Assembly: GCF_051014685.1 (NCBI RefSeq)
Contig: NW_027479427.1
Location: 1 to 64,000, forward strand
Length of the DNA stretch: 64,000 nt
Direction: 5' to 3'
DNA from: Ptiloglossa arizonensis
Taxonomy: Eukaryota > Arthropoda > Insecta > Hymenoptera > Colletidae
Shown: piece after piece, positions 1 through 11,903 of the stretch
How positions within the stretch are numbered: the first letter of the stretch is position 1
Layout: each line of letters begins with the position of its first letter
Made by a program: the position numbers and the translations under genes
The notes under the pieces: generated by a model
What the model saw: the letters and a program-made list of their open reading frames with translations, nothing else
Database searches by the model: none
What the model was told of the DNA's origin: nothing

Positions 1-962
1 CTCCAAACGCTTAACCGGAATGGCCTAGGGAAAAATACACATGCCGTTGTAATCGGGCGAGTTTCTACTTTCAGATGCAATAGGAATTTTTGGGTTAGGT
101 CAATCCGTTCGCTAGATATGGGAGTTTGAAGCAATGAAATGGTTGAGAAGACAGCAATATTTTTCGCACTTCTGCTGCTCCAAACGCTTAACCAGAATGG
201 CCTAGGGAAAAAATACACATACCGTTGTAATCGGGCGAGTTCTACTTTCAGACGCATCAGAAATTTTTGGGTTAGGTCAATCCGTTCGCGAGATATGGGA
301 GTTTGAAGCTAACAAATGGTTGAGAAGACTACAAATTTTTCGCAATTCTGCTGCTCCAAACGCTTAACCAGAAACGGCCTAGGGAAAAAATACACATACC
401 AGTGTAATCGGGCGAGTTTCTACTTTCAGACGCAACAGGAATTTTTGGGTTAGGTCAATCCGTTCGCGAGATATGGGAGTGTTTGAAGCCAAGAAATGGT
501 TGAGAAGGGCAAAAAATTTTTCGCCATTCTGCTGCTCCAAACGCTTAACCAGAATGGTCTAGGGAAAAAATACACATACCGGTGTAATCGGGCGAGTTTC
601 TACTTTCAGACGCAACAGGAATTTTTGGGTTAGGTCAATCCGTTCGCGAGATATGGGAGTTTGAAGCCAAGAAATGGTTGAGAAGGCAAACAATTTTTCG
701 CAATTTCTGCTGCTCCAAACGCTTAACCAGACTGGCATAGGGAAGAAATACACATACCGTTGTAATCGGGCGAGTCTCTACTTAATTCTGCTGCTCCAAG
801 CGCTTAACCAGAATGGCCTAGGAAAAAATACACATACCGTTGTAATCGGGGCGTAGTTTCTACTTTCAGATGCAATAGGAAATTTTGAAAAATACACATA
901 CCGTTGTAATCGGCGAGTTTCTACTTTCAGATGCAACACGAATTTTTGGGTTAGGTAAATCC

Positions 963-979
963 GTTCGCGATATACGGGA
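963..979 (+). other. CENP-B-box-like 17-mer, 9/9 essential bases
   Basis: GTTCGCGATATACGGGA fits nTTCGnnnnAnnCGGGn completely. It occupies monomer positions 114-130, just downstream of a 62-bp junction. Motif presence is read directly; protein binding is inference. Confidence 0.6.
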
Positions 980-1649
980 GTTTAAAGCTAACAAATGGTT
1001 GAGAAGACAACATATTTTTCGCAATTCTGGTGCTCCAAACGCTTAACCAGAATGGCCTAGGGAAAAAATACACATACCGGTGTAATCGGGCGAGTTTCTA
1101 CTTTCAGACGCAACCGGAATTTTTGGGTTAGGTCAATCCGTTCGCGAGATATGGGAGTTTGAAGCCAAGAAATGGTTGAGAAGGCAAAAAATTTTTCGCA
1201 CATTCTGCTGCTCCAAACGCTTAACCCGAATGGTCTAGGGAAAAAATACACATACCGGTGTAATCGGGCGAGTTTTCTACTTTTCAGACGCAACAGGAAT
1301 TTTTGGGTTTAGGTCAATCCGTTCGCGGAGATATGGGAGTTTGAAGCCAAGAAATGGTTGAGAAGGCAAACAATTTTTCGCAATTCTGCCTGCTCCAAAC
1401 GCTTAACCAGACTGGCATAGGGAAGAAATATACACATACCGTTGTAATCGGGCGAGTCTCTACTTAATTCTGCTGCTCCAAGCGCTTACCAGAATGGCCT
1501 AGGGAAAAAAATACCACATACCGTTGTAATCGGGCGAGTTTCTACTTTCAGATGCAATAGGAATTTTTTGGAAAAATACACATACCGTTGTAATCGGGCG
1601 AGTTTCTACCTTTTCAGATGCAACACGAATTTTTGGATTAGGTAAATCC

Positions 1650-1666
1650 GTTCGCGATATACGGGA
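1650..1666 (+). other. CENP-B-box-like 17-mer, 9/9
   Basis: Perfect match in a monomer reading GATGCAACACG then TTTTTGGATTAGG, following the 62-bp junction near 1,565. Confidence 0.6.
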
Positions 1667-2327
1667 GTTTAAAGCTAACAAATGGTTGAGAAGACAACAA
1701 ATTTTTCGCCAATTCTGCTGCTCCAAACGCTTAACCAGAATGGCCTAGGGAAAAAAGTACACATACCGTTGTAATGGGGCGTGTTTCTGACTTTCAGATG
1801 CAATAGGAATTTTTGGGTTAGGTCAATCCCGTTCGCGAGATTTGAGAGTGTGAGCCAAGATATGGTTGAGAGGGCAAAAAATTTTTCGCAATTCTGATGC
1901 TCCAAACGCTTAACCAGACTGGCCTAGGGAAAAAAATACACATACAGTTGTAATCGGGCGAGTTTCTACTTTCAAATGCAATAGGAATTTTTGGGTTAGG
2001 TCAATCCGTTCGCGAGATATGGGAGTATGAAGCTAAGAAATGGTTGAGAAGACAACAAATTTTTCGCACTTCTGCTGCTCCAAACGCTTAACCAGAATGG
2101 CCTAGGGAAAAAATGCGCATACCGTTGTAATCGGGCGAGTCTCTACTTAATTCTGCTGCTCCAAGCGCTTAACCAGAATGGCCTAGGGAAAAAATACACA
2201 TACCGTTGTAATCGGGCGAGTTTCTACTTTCAGATGCAATAGGAATTTTTGAAAAATACACATACCGTTGTAATCGGGCGAGTTTCTACTTTCAGATGCA
2301 ACACGAATTTTTGGGTTAGGTAAATCC

Positions 2328-2344
2328 GTTCGCGATATACGGGA
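2328..2344 (+). other. CENP-B-box-like 17-mer, 9/9
   Basis: Perfect match after the AAGCGCTT cassette at the end of the first block A copy. Confidence 0.6.
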
Positions 2345-3709
2345 GTTTAAAGCTAACAAATGGTTGAGAAGACAACAAATTTTTCGCAATTCTGCTGCTC
2401 CAAACGCTTAACTAGAATGGCCTAGGGAAAAAATACGCATGAAGTTGTAATCGGGCGGGTTTCTACTTTCAGAAGCAATTGGAATTTTTGGGTTAGGTCA
2501 ATCCGTTCGCGAGATATGGGAGTTTGAAGCCAAGAAATGGTTGAGAAGGCAAAAAATTTTTCGCAATTCTGCTGCTCCAAACGCTTAACCGGAATGGCCT
2601 AGGGAAAAATACACATGCCGTTGTAATCGGGCGAGTTTCTACTTTCAGATGCAATAGGAATTTTTGGGTTAGGTCAATCCGTTCGCTAGATATGGGAGTT
2701 TGAAGCAATGAAATGGTTGAGAAGACAGCAAATTTTTCGCACTTCTGCTGCTCCAAACGCTTAACCAGAATGGCCTAGGGAAAAAATACACATACCGTTG
2801 TAATCGGGCGAGTTCTACTTTCAGACGCATCAGAAATTTTTGGGTTAGGTCAATCCGTTCGCGAGATATGGGAGTTTGAAGCTAACAAATGGTTGAGAAG
2901 ACAACAAATTTTTCGCAATTCTGCTGCTCCAAACGCTTAACCAGAATGGCCTAGGGAAAAAATACACATACCAGTGTAATCGGGCGAGTTTCTACTTTCA
3001 GACGCAACAGGAATTTTTGGGTTAGGTCAATCCGTTCGCGAGATATGGGAGTTTGAAGCCAAGAAATGGTTGAGAAGGCAAAAAATTTTTCGCCATTCTG
3101 CTGCTCCAAACGCTTAACCAGAATGGTCTAGGGAAAAAATACACATACCGGTGTAATCGGGCGAGTTTCTACTTTCAGACGCAACAGGAATTTTTGGGTT
3201 AGGTCAATCCGTTCGCGAGATATGGGAGTTTGAAGCCAAGAAATGGTTGAGAAGGCAAACAATTTTTCGCAATTCTGCTGCTCCAAACGCTTAACCAGAC
3301 TGGCATAGGGAAGAAATACACATACCGTTGTAATCGGGCGAGTCTCTACTTAATTCTGCTGCTCCAAGCGCTTAACCAGAATGGCCTAGGGAAAAAATAC
3401 ACATACCGTTGTAATCGGGCGAGTTTCTACTTTCAGACGCAACCGGAATTTTTGGGTTAGGTCAATCCGTTCGCGAGATATGGGAGTTTGAAGCCAAGAA
3501 ATGGTTGAGAAGGCAAAAAATTTTTCGCCATTCTGCTGCTCCAAACGCTTAACCAGAATGGTCTAGGGAAAAAATACACATACCGGTGTAATCGGGCGAG
3601 TTTCTACTTTCAGACGCAACAGGAATTTTTGGGTTAGGTCAATCCGTTCGCGAGATATGGGAGTTTGAAGCCAAGAAATGGTTGAGAAGGCAAACAATTT
3701 TTCGCAATT

Positions 3710-3889
3710 CTGCTGCTCCAAACGCTTAACCAGACTGGCATAGGGAAGAAATACACATACCGTTGTAATCGGGCGAGTCTCTACTTAATTCTGCTGCTCC
3801 AAGCGCTTAACCAGAATGGCCTAGGGAAAAAATACACATACCGTTGTAATCGGGCGAGTTTCTACTTTCAGATGCAATAGGAATTTTTG
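3710..3889. repeat. Linked cassette: 81-bp unit followed by the 62-bp junction, marked by AAGCGCTT
   Basis: An 81-bp unit (3,710-3,790) is followed by a unit starting CTGCTGCTCCAAGCGCTT, where the usual AAACGCTT is replaced by AAGCGCTT (an AfeI/Eco47III AGCGCT site). That unit then ends at the 62-bp junction. The same arrangement recurs near 780-890, 1460-1565, 2150-2250, 4458-4563, 5660-5766, 6690-6793, 11380-11480, 17405-17510, 19025-19130, 38350-38460, 56530-56635 and 59210-59315. The two truncations therefore often travel together as one piece in the higher-order repeats. Other 81-bp and 62-bp units occur separately. Confidence 0.85.
3828..3889. repeat. Type copy of the 62-bp truncated monomer (115-bp deletion)
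   Basis: After GGAATTTTTG (monomer 99) the sequence jumps back to AAAAATACAC (monomer 38), so the spacing between successive CCGTTGTAAT motifs is 62 instead of 177. The junction TTTTTGAAAAATAC or a near variant occurs about 28 times, near 888, 1563, 2248, 3889, 4563, 5766, 6793, 9506, 10628, 11480, 16659, 17510, 18279, 19130, 19899, 21023, 35952, 37608, 38460, 40112, 51668, 52261, 53902, 54495, 55959, 56635, 57935 and 59315. At most one G of microhomology is present. Because 62 is not a multiple of 3, these units shift the reading frame and create the recurring 68-residue minus-strand open frames, which are not genes. Confidence 0.9.
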
Positions 3890-3965
3890 AAAAATACACA
3901 TACCGTTGTAATCGGGCGAGTTTCTACTTTCAGATGCAACACGAATTTTTGGGTTAGGTAAATCC

Positions 3966-3982
3966 GTTCGCGATATACGGGA
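3966..3982 (+). other. CENP-B-box-like 17-mer, 9/9
   Basis: Perfect match 77 bases after the 62-bp junction at 3,889; first of two in the second block A copy. Confidence 0.6.
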
Positions 3983-4639
3983 GTTTAAAGCTAACAAATG
4001 GTTGAGAAGACAACAAATTTTTCGCAATTCTGCTGCTCCAAACGCTTAACCAGAATGGCCTAGGGAAAAAGTACACATACCGTTGTAATGGGGCGTGTTT
4101 CTACTTTCAGATGCAATAGGAATTTTTGGGTTAGGTCAATCCGTTCGCGAGATTTGAGAGTGTGAGCCAAGATATGGTTGAGAGGGCAAAAAATTTTTCG
4201 CAATTCTGATGCTCCAAACGCTTAACCAGACTGGCCTAGGGAAAAAAATACACATACAGTTGTAATCGGGCGAGTTTCTACTTTCAAATGCAATAGGAAT
4301 TTTTGGGTTAGGTCAATCCGTTCGCGAGATATGGGAGTATGAAGCTAAGAAATGGTTGAGAAGACAACAAATTTTTCGCACTTCTGCTGCTCCAAACGCT
4401 TAACCAGAATGGCCTAGGGAAAAAATGCGCATACCGTTGTAATCGGGCGAGTCTCTACTTAATTCTGCTGCTCCAAGCGCTTAACCAGAATGGCCTAGGG
4501 AAAAAATACACATACCGTTGTAATCGGGCGAGTTTCTACTTTCAGATGCAATAGGAATTTTTGAAAAATACACATACCGTTGTAATCGGGCGAGTTTCTA
4601 CTTTCAGATGCAACACGAATTTTTGGGTTAGGTAAATCC

Positions 4640-4656
4640 GTTCGCGATATACGGGA
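4640..4656 (+). other. CENP-B-box-like 17-mer, 9/9
   Basis: Perfect match; second box of the second block A copy, 674 bp after the previous one. Confidence 0.6.
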
Positions 4657-5842
4657 GTTTAAAGCTAACAAATGGTTGAGAAGACAACAAATTTTTCGCA
4701 ATTCTGCTGCTCCAAACGCTTAACTAGAATGGCCTAGGGAAAAAATACGCATGAAGTTGTAATCGGGCGGGTTTCTACTTTCAGAAGCAATTGGAATTTT
4801 TGGGTTAGGTCAATCCGTTCGCGAGATATGGGAGTTTGAAGCCAAGAAATGGTTGAGAAGGCAAAAAATTTTTCGCAATTCTGCTGCTCCAAACGCTTAA
4901 CCGGAATGGCCTAGGGAAAAATACACATGCCGTTGTAATCGGGCGAGTTTCTACTTTCAGATGCAATAGGAATTTTTGGGTTAGGTCAATCCGTTCGCTA
5001 GATATGGGAGTTTGAAGCAATGAAATGGTTGAGAAGACAGCAAATTTTTCGCACTTCTGCTGCTCCAAACGCTTAACCAGAATGGCCTAGGGAAAAAATA
5101 CACATACCGTTGTAATCGGGCGAGTTCTACTTTCAGACGCATCAGAAATTTTTGGGTTAGGTCAATCCGTTCGCGAGATATGGGAGTTTGAAGCTAACAA
5201 ATGGTTGAGAAGACAACAAATTTTTCGCAATTCTGCTGCTCCAAACGCTTAACCAGAATGGCCTAGGGAAAAAATACACATACCAGTGTAATCGGGCGAG
5301 TTTCTACTTTCAGACGCAACAGGAATTTTTGGGTTAGGTCAATCCGTTCGCGAGATATGGGAGTTTGAAGCCAAGAAATGGTTGAGAAGGCAAAAAATTT
5401 TTCGCCATTCTGCTGCTCCAAACGCTTAACCAGAATGGTCTAGGGAAAAAATACACATACCGGTGTAATCGGGCGAGTTTCTACTTTCAGACGCAACAGG
5501 AATTTTTGGGTTAGGTCAATCCGTTCGCGAGATATGGGAGTTTGAAGCCAAGAAATGGTTGAGAAGGCAAACAATTTTTCGCAATTCTGCTGCTCCAAAC
5601 GCTTAACCAGACTGGCATAGGGAAGAAATACACATACCGTTGTAATCGGGCGAGTCCCTACTTAATTCTGCTGCTCCAAGCGCTTAACCAGAATGGCCTA
5701 GGGAAAAAATACACATACCGTTGTAATCGGGCGAGTTTCTACTTTCAGATGCAATAGGAATTTTTGAAAAATACACCTACCGTTGTAATCGGGCGAGTTT
5801 CTACTTTCAGATGCAACACGAACTTTTGGTTTAGGTAAATCC

Positions 5843-5859
5843 GTTCACGATATACGGGA
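5843..5859 (+). other. Degenerate CENP-B-box-like 17-mer, 8/9
   Basis: Reads GTTCACGATATACGGGA. The CpG of TTCG has become TTCA, so this member of the box subfamily has lost one essential base. Confidence 0.5.
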
Positions 5860-6869
5860 GTTTAAAGCTAACAAATGGTTGAGAAGACAACAAATTTTTC
5901 GCAATTCTGCTGCTCCAAACGCTTAACTAGAATGGCCTAGGGAAAAAATACGCATGAAGATGTAATCGGGCGAGTTTCTACTTTCAGATGCAATAGGAAT
6001 TTTTGGGTTAGGTCAATCCGTTCGCTAGATATGGGAGTTTGAAGCAATGAAATGGTTGAGAAGACAGCAAATTTTTCGCACTTCTGCTGCTCCAAACGCT
6101 TAACCAGAATGGCCTAGGGAAAAAATACACATACCGTTGTAATCGGGCGAGTTCTACTTTCAGACGCATCAGAAATTTTTGGGTTAGGTCAATCCGTTCG
6201 CGAGATATGGGAGTTTGAAGCTAACAAATGGTTGAGAAGACAACAAATTTTTCGCAATTCTGCTGCTCCAAACGCTTAAACAGAATGGCCTAGGGAAAAA
6301 ATACACATACCGGTGTAATCGGGCGAGTTTCTACTTTCAGACGCAACAGGAATTTTTGGGTTAGGTCAATCCGTTCGCGAGATATGGGAGTTTGAAGCCA
6401 AGAAATGGTTGAGAAGGCAAAAAATTTTTCGCCATTCTGCTGCTCCAAACGCTTAACCAGAATGGTCTAGGGAAAAAATACACATACCGGTGTAATCGGG
6501 CGAGTTTCTACTTTCAGACGCAACAGGAATTTTTGGGTTAGGTCAATCCGTTCGCGAGATATGGGAGTTTGAAGCCAAGAAATGGTTGAGAAGGCAAACA
6601 ATTTTTCGCAATTCTGCTGCTCCAAACGCTTAACCAGACTGGCATAGGGAAGAAATACACATACCGTTGTAATCGGGCGAGTCTCTACTTAATTCTGCTG
6701 CTCCAAGCGCTTAACCAGAATGGCCTAGGGAAAAAATACACATACCGTTGTAATCGGGCGAGTTTCTACTTTCAGATGCAATAGGAATTTTTGAAAAATA
6801 CACCTACCGTTGTAATCGGGCGAGTTTCTACTTTCAGATGCAACACGAACTTTTGGTTTAGGTAAATCC

Positions 6870-6886
6870 GTTCGCGATATACGGGA
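6870..6886 (+). other. CENP-B-box-like 17-mer, 9/9
   Basis: Perfect match near the end of the third block A copy, in a monomer with GAACTTTTGGTTTAGG like the degenerate site near 5.84 kb. Confidence 0.6.
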
Positions 6887-7226
6887 GTTTAAAGCTAACA
6901 AATGGTTGAGAAGACAACAAATTTTTCGCAATTCTGCTGCTCCAAACGCTTAACTAGAATGGCCTAGGGAAAAAATACGCATGAAGATGTAATCGGGCGA
7001 GTTTCTACTTTCAGAAGCAATTGGAATTTTTGGGTTAGGTCAATCCGTTCGCGAGATATGGGAGTTTGAAGCCAAGAAATGGTTGAGAAGGCAAAAAATT
7101 TTTCGCAATTCTGCTGCTCCAAACGCTTAACCGGAATGGCCTAGGGAAAAATACACATGCCGTTGTAATCGGGCGAGTTTCTACTTTCAGATGCAATAGG
7201 AATTTTTGGGTTAGGTCAATCCGTTC

Positions 7227-8285
7227 GCTAGATATGGGAGTTTGAAGCAATGAAATGGTTGAGAAGACAGCAAATTTTTCGCACTTCTGCTGCTCCAAAC
7301 GCTTAACCAGAATGGCCTAGGGAAAAAATACACATACCGTTGTAATCGGGCGTGTTCTACTTTCAGACGCAACAGAAATTTTTGGGTTAGGTCAATCCGT
7401 TCGCGAGATATGGGAGTTTGAAGCTAACAAATGGTTGAGAAGACAACAAATTTTTCGCAATTCTGCTGCTCCAAACGCTTAACCAGAATGGCCTAGGGAA
7501 AAAATACACATACCGGTGTAATCGGGCGAGTTTCTACTTTCAGACGCAACAGGAATTTTTGGGTTAGGTCAATCCGTTCGCTAGATATGGGAGTTTGAAG
7601 CAATGAAATGGTTGAGAAGACAGCAAATTTTTCGCACTTCTGCTGCTCCAAACGCTTAACCAGAATGGCCTAGGGAAAAAATACACATACCGTTGTAATC
7701 GGGCGTGTTCTACTTTCAGACGCAACAGAAATTTTTGGGTTAGGTCAATCCGTTCGCGAGATATGGGAGTTTGAAGCTAACAAATGGTTGAGAAGACAAC
7801 AAATTTTTGGCAATTCTGCTGCTCCAAACGCTTAACCAGAATGGCCTAGGGAAAAAATACACATACCGGTGTAATCGGGCGAGTTTCTACTTTCAGACGC
7901 AACAGGAATTTTTGGGTTAGGTCAATCCGTTCGCTAGATATGGGAGTTTGAAGCAATGAAATGGTTGAGAAGACAGCAAATTTTTCGCACTTCTGCTGCT
8001 CCAAACGCTTAACCAGAATGGCCTAGGGAAAAAATACACATACCGTTGTAATCGGGCGTGTTCTACTTTCAGACGCAACAGAAATTTTTGGGTTAGGTCA
8101 ATCCGTTCGCGAGATATGGGAGTTTGAAGCTAACAAATGGTTGAGAAGACAACAAATTTTTGGCAATTCTGCTGCTCCAAACGCTTAACCAGAATGGCCT
8201 AGGGAAAAAATACACATACCGGTGTAATCGGGCGAGTTTCTACTTTCAGACGCAACAGGAATTTTTGGGTTAGGTCAATCCGTTC
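7227..8285. repeat. Dimeric HOR, 353 bp, three tandem copies
   Basis: GCTAGATATGGG lies at 7,227, 7,580 and 7,933, and CGTGTTCTAC at 7,351, 7,704 and 8,057, both at exact 353-bp spacing. Each dimer is one 177-bp and one 176-bp monomer; the missing base is in GTTCTAC for GTTTCTAC. Copies two and three share TTTTTGGCAATTC where copy one has TTTTTCGCAATTC, so they are the most recent duplication. This is the shortest-period HOR in the window. Confidence 0.88.
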
Positions 8286-10479
8286 GCGAGATATGGGAGT
8301 TTGAAGCCAAGAAACGGTTGAGAAGGCAAAAAATTTTTCGCCATTCTGCTGCTCCAAACGCTTAACCAGAATGGTCTAGGGAAAAAATACACATACCGGT
8401 GTAATCGGGCGAGTTTCTACTTTCAGACGCAACAGGAATGTTTGGGTAAGGTCAATCCGTTCGCGAGATATGGGAGTTTGAAGCCAAGAAATGGTTGAGA
8501 AGGCAAAAAATTTTTCGTAATTCTGCTGCTCCAAACGCTTAACCGGAATGGCCTAGGGAAAAAATACACATACCGTTGTAATCGGGCGAGTTTCTACTTT
8601 CAGACGCAATGGGAATTTTTGGGTTAGGACAATCCGTTCGCGAGATATGGGAGTTTGAAGCCAAGAAAGGGTTGAGAAGGCAAACAATTTTTCGCAATTC
8701 TGCTGCTCCAAACGCTTAACCCGAATGGCCTAGGAAAAAAATACACATACCGTTGTAATCGTGCGAGTCTCTACTTTCAGATGCAATAGGAACTTTTGGG
8801 TTAGGTCAATCCGTTCGCGAGATATGGGAGTTTGAAGCCAAGAAATGGTAGAAAAGGCAAACAATTTTTCGCAATTCTGCTGCTCCAAACGCTTAACCAG
8901 AATGGCCTAGGGAAAAAATACACATACCGTTGTAATCGGGCGAGTTTCTACTTTCAGATGCAATAGGAATTTTTGGGTTAGGTCAATCCGTTCGCGAGAT
9001 ATGGGAGTTTGAAGCCAAAAAATGGTTGAGAAGGCAAACAATTTTTCGCAATTCTGCTGTTCCAAACGCTTAACCCGAATGGCCTAGGGAAAAAATATAC
9101 ATACGGTTGTAATCGGGCGAGTTTCTACTTTCAGACGCAACAGGAATTTTTGGGTTAGGTCAATCCGTTCGCGAGATATGGGAGTTTGAAGGCAAGAAAT
9201 GGTTGAGAAGGCAAACAATTTTTCGCAATTCTGCTGCTCCAAACGCTTAACCCGAATGGCCTAGGAAAAAAATACACATACCGTTGTAATCGGGCGAGTT
9301 TCTACTTTCAGATGCAATAGGAATTTTTGGGTTAGGTTAATCCGTTCGCGAGATATGGGAGTTTGAAGCCAAGAAATGGTTGAGAAGGCAACATATTTTT
9401 CGCAATTCTGCTGCTCCAAGCGCTTAACCGGAATGGCCTAGGGAAAAAATACACATACCGTTGTAATCGGGCGAGTTTCTACTTTCAGATGCAATAGGAA
9501 TTTTTGAAAAATACACATACCGTTGTAATCGGGCGAATTTCTACTTTCAGATGCAACACGAATTTTTGGGTTAGGTAAATCCGTTCGCGATATACGGGAG
9601 TTTAAAGCTAACAAATGGTTGAGAAGACAACAAATTTTTCGCAATTCTGCTGCTCCAAACGCTTAACCGGAATGGCCTAGGGAAAAAATACACATGCCCT
9701 TGTAATCGGGCGAGTTTCTACTTTCAGATGCAATAGGAATTTTTGGGTTAGGTCAATCCGTTCGCTAGATATGGGAGTTTGAAGCAATGAAATGGTTGAG
9801 AAGACAGCAAATTTTTCGCACTTCTGCTGCTCCAAACGCTTAACCAGTATGGCCTAGGGAAAAAATACACATACCGTTGTAATCGGGCGAGTTCTACTTT
9901 CAGACGCAACAGCAATTTTTGGGTTAGGTCAATCCGTTCGCGAGACATGGGAGTTTGAAGCCAAGAAATGGTTGAGAAGGCAAAAAATTTTTCGCAATTC
10001 TGCTGCTCGAAATGCTTAACCAGAATGGCCTTGGGAAAAAATACACACACCGTTGTAATCGGGCGAGTTTCTACTTTCAGATGCAATAGGAATTTTTGGG
10101 ATAGATCAATCCGTTCGCGAGGTATGGGAGTTTGAAGTTAAGAAATGGTTGGGTAGACATCAAATTTTTCGCACTTCTGCTGCTCCAAACGCTTAACCAG
10201 AATGGCCCAGGGAAAAAATACACTTACCGTTGTAATCGGGCGAGTTTCTACTTTCAGATGCAATAGGAATTTTTGGGTTAGGTCAATCCGTTCGCGAGAT
10301 ATGGGAGTTTGAAGCCAAGAAATGGTTGAGAAGGCAAAAAATTTTTCGCAATTCTGCTGCTCCAAACGCTTAACCGGAATGGCCTAGGGAAAAAATACAC
10401 ATGCCCTTGTAATCGGGCGAGTTTCTACTTTCAGATGCAATAGGAATTTTTGGGTTAGGTCAATCCGTTCGCTAGATAT
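8286..10479. repeat. Mixed monomers without a clear local HOR
   Basis: Full-length monomers with varied substitutions, one 62-bp unit near 9,506 and one perfect box at 9,583. A short piece at 9,661-9,850 (marked by ACATGCCCTTG and later CCAGTATGGCC) recurs about 707 bp downstream near 10,368-10,557, a spacing of four monomers minus one base. The longer minus-strand open frame at 9,748-10,086 is monomer read-through. Confidence 0.75.
9583..9599 (+). other. CENP-B-box-like 17-mer, 9/9
   Basis: Perfect match following the 62-bp unit near 9,506 in the mixed zone. Confidence 0.6.
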
Positions 10480-11903
10480 GGGAGTTTGAAGCAATGAAAT
10501 GGTTGAGAAGACAGCAAATTTTTCGCACTTCTGCTGCTCCAAACGCTTAACCAGTATGGCCTAGGGAAAAAATACACATACCGTTGTAATCGGGCGAGTT
10601 TCTACTTTCAGATGCAATAGGAATTTTTGAAAAATACACTTACCGTTGTAATCGGGCGAGTTTCTACTTTCAGATGCAATAGGAATTTTTGGGTTAGGAC
10701 AATCCGTTCGCGAGATATGGGAGTTTGAAGCCAAGAAATGGTTGAGAAGGCAAACAATTTTTCGCAATTCTGCTGCTCCAAACGCTTAACCCGAATGGCC
10801 TAGGAAGAAAGTACACATACCGTTGTAATCGGGCGAGTCTCTACTTTCAGATGCAATAGGAATTTTTGGGTTAGGTCAATCCGTTCGCGAGATATGGGAG
10901 TTTGAAGCCAAGAAATGGTTGAGAAGGCAAACAATTTTTCGCAATTCTGCTGCTCCAAACGCTTAACCAGAATGGCTTAGGGAAAAAATACACATACCGT
11001 TGTAATCGGGCGAGTTTCTACTTTCAGATGCAATAGGAATTTTTGGGTTAGGTCAATCCGTTCGCGAGATATGGGAGTTTGAAGCCAAGAAATGGTTGAG
11101 AAGGCAAACAATTTTTGGCAATTCTGCTGCTCCAAACGCTTAACCCGAATGGCCTAGGGAAAAAATATACATACGGTTGTAATCGGGCGAGTTTCTACTT
11201 TCAGACGCAACAGGAATTTTTGGGTTAGGTCAATCCGTTCGCGAGATATGGGAGTTTGAATCCAAGAAATGGTTGAGAAGGCAAACAATTTTTCGCAATT
11301 CTGCTGCTCCAAACGCTTAACCAGACTGGCATAGGGAAAAAATAATCATACCGTTGTAATCGGGCGAGTCTCTACTTAATTCTGCTGCTCCAAGCGCTTA
11401 ACCAGAATGGCCTAGGGAAAAAATACACATACCGTTGTAATCGGGCGAGTTTCTACTTTCAGATGCAATTGGAATTTTTGAAAAATACCCATACCGTTGT
11501 AATCGGGCGAGTTTCTACTTTCAGATGCAATAGGAATTTTTGGGTTAGGACAATCCGTTCGCGAGATATGGGAGTTTGAAGCCAAGAAATGGTTGAGAAG
11601 GCAAACAATTTTTCGCAATTCTGCTGCTCCAAACGCTTAACCCGAATGGCCCAGGAAAAAAGTACACATACCGTTGTAATCGGGCGAGTCTCTACTTTCA
11701 GATGCAATAGGAATTTTTGGGTTAGGTCAATCCGTTCGCGAGATATGGGAGTTTGAAGCCAAGAAATGGTTGAGAAGGCAAAAAATTTTTCGCAATTCTG
11801 CTGCTCCAAACGCTTAACCGGAATGGCCTAGGGAAAAAATACACATGACCTTGTAATCGGGCGAGTTTCTACTTTCAGATGCAATAGGAATTTTTGGGTT
11901 AGG
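10480..11903. repeat. HOR block B, copy 1
   Basis: Matches 16,510-17,646 at offset 6,030 and 18,130-19,553 at offset 7,650. Ordered markers are CCAGTATGGCC, a 62-bp unit, GGAAGAAAGTACACATACC, GGCTTAGGG, AATATACATACGG, GGCATAGGG with AATAATCATACC, the AAGCGCTT cassette, and GGCCCAGGAAAAAAGTACAC. Differences from the later copies are few, such as TTTTTGGC for TTTTTCGC near 11,115. Confidence 0.82.

Larger units (their letters stand above)
1..1900. other. Zone of excess single-base insertions, likely poorly polished sequence
   Basis: Compared with the matching copy from 2,575 on, this stretch carries many extra bases: CAATATTTTTCGC near 155, GGGAGTGTTTGAAG near 476, GAAGGGCAAAA near 505, CAATTTCTGC near 702, CGGGGCGTAGTTTC near 847, GTTTTCTACTTTTCAG near 1272, GGGTTTAGG near 1305, CGCGGAGAT near 1324, CTGCCTGCTCC near 1387, ATATACACAT near 1428, AATACCACATACC near 1510, CTACCTTTTCAG near 1605, AATCCCGTTCG near 1825 and TTTCTGACTTTC near 1784. 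Allowing for one extra 177-bp plus one extra 62-bp unit, this copy is about 23 bases too long. Later copies are nearly free of such indels. This pattern fits uncorrected long-read errors near a contig end better than biology. Confidence 0.75.
1..7116. repeat. HOR block A: three copies of a ~2.2-2.6 kb unit
   Basis: The anchor CCGGAATGGCCTAGGG followed by AAAAATACACATGCCG occurs in copies starting at 1, 2,575, 4,887 and 7,117, giving spacings of 2,574, 2,312 and 2,230. The second copy decomposes to about 11 full monomers, three 81-bp and two 62-bp units; the third to about 11 full, two 81-bp and two 62-bp units. The first has an extra 62-bp unit and full monomer plus the suspected read errors. 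Shared ordered variants include the GCTAGATATGGG/GAAGCAATG monomer, the ACGCATCAGAAAT monomer and the cassette followed by a perfect CENP-B-like box. The anchor at 7,117 starts the next block. Confidence 0.8.

Noticed and set aside
780..1900. Novel long-homopolymer or indel-rich monomer subfamily.
   Set aside because: The extra bases are scattered, differ between adjacent monomers and are absent from the matching downstream copies, so sequencing error is the simpler explanation.
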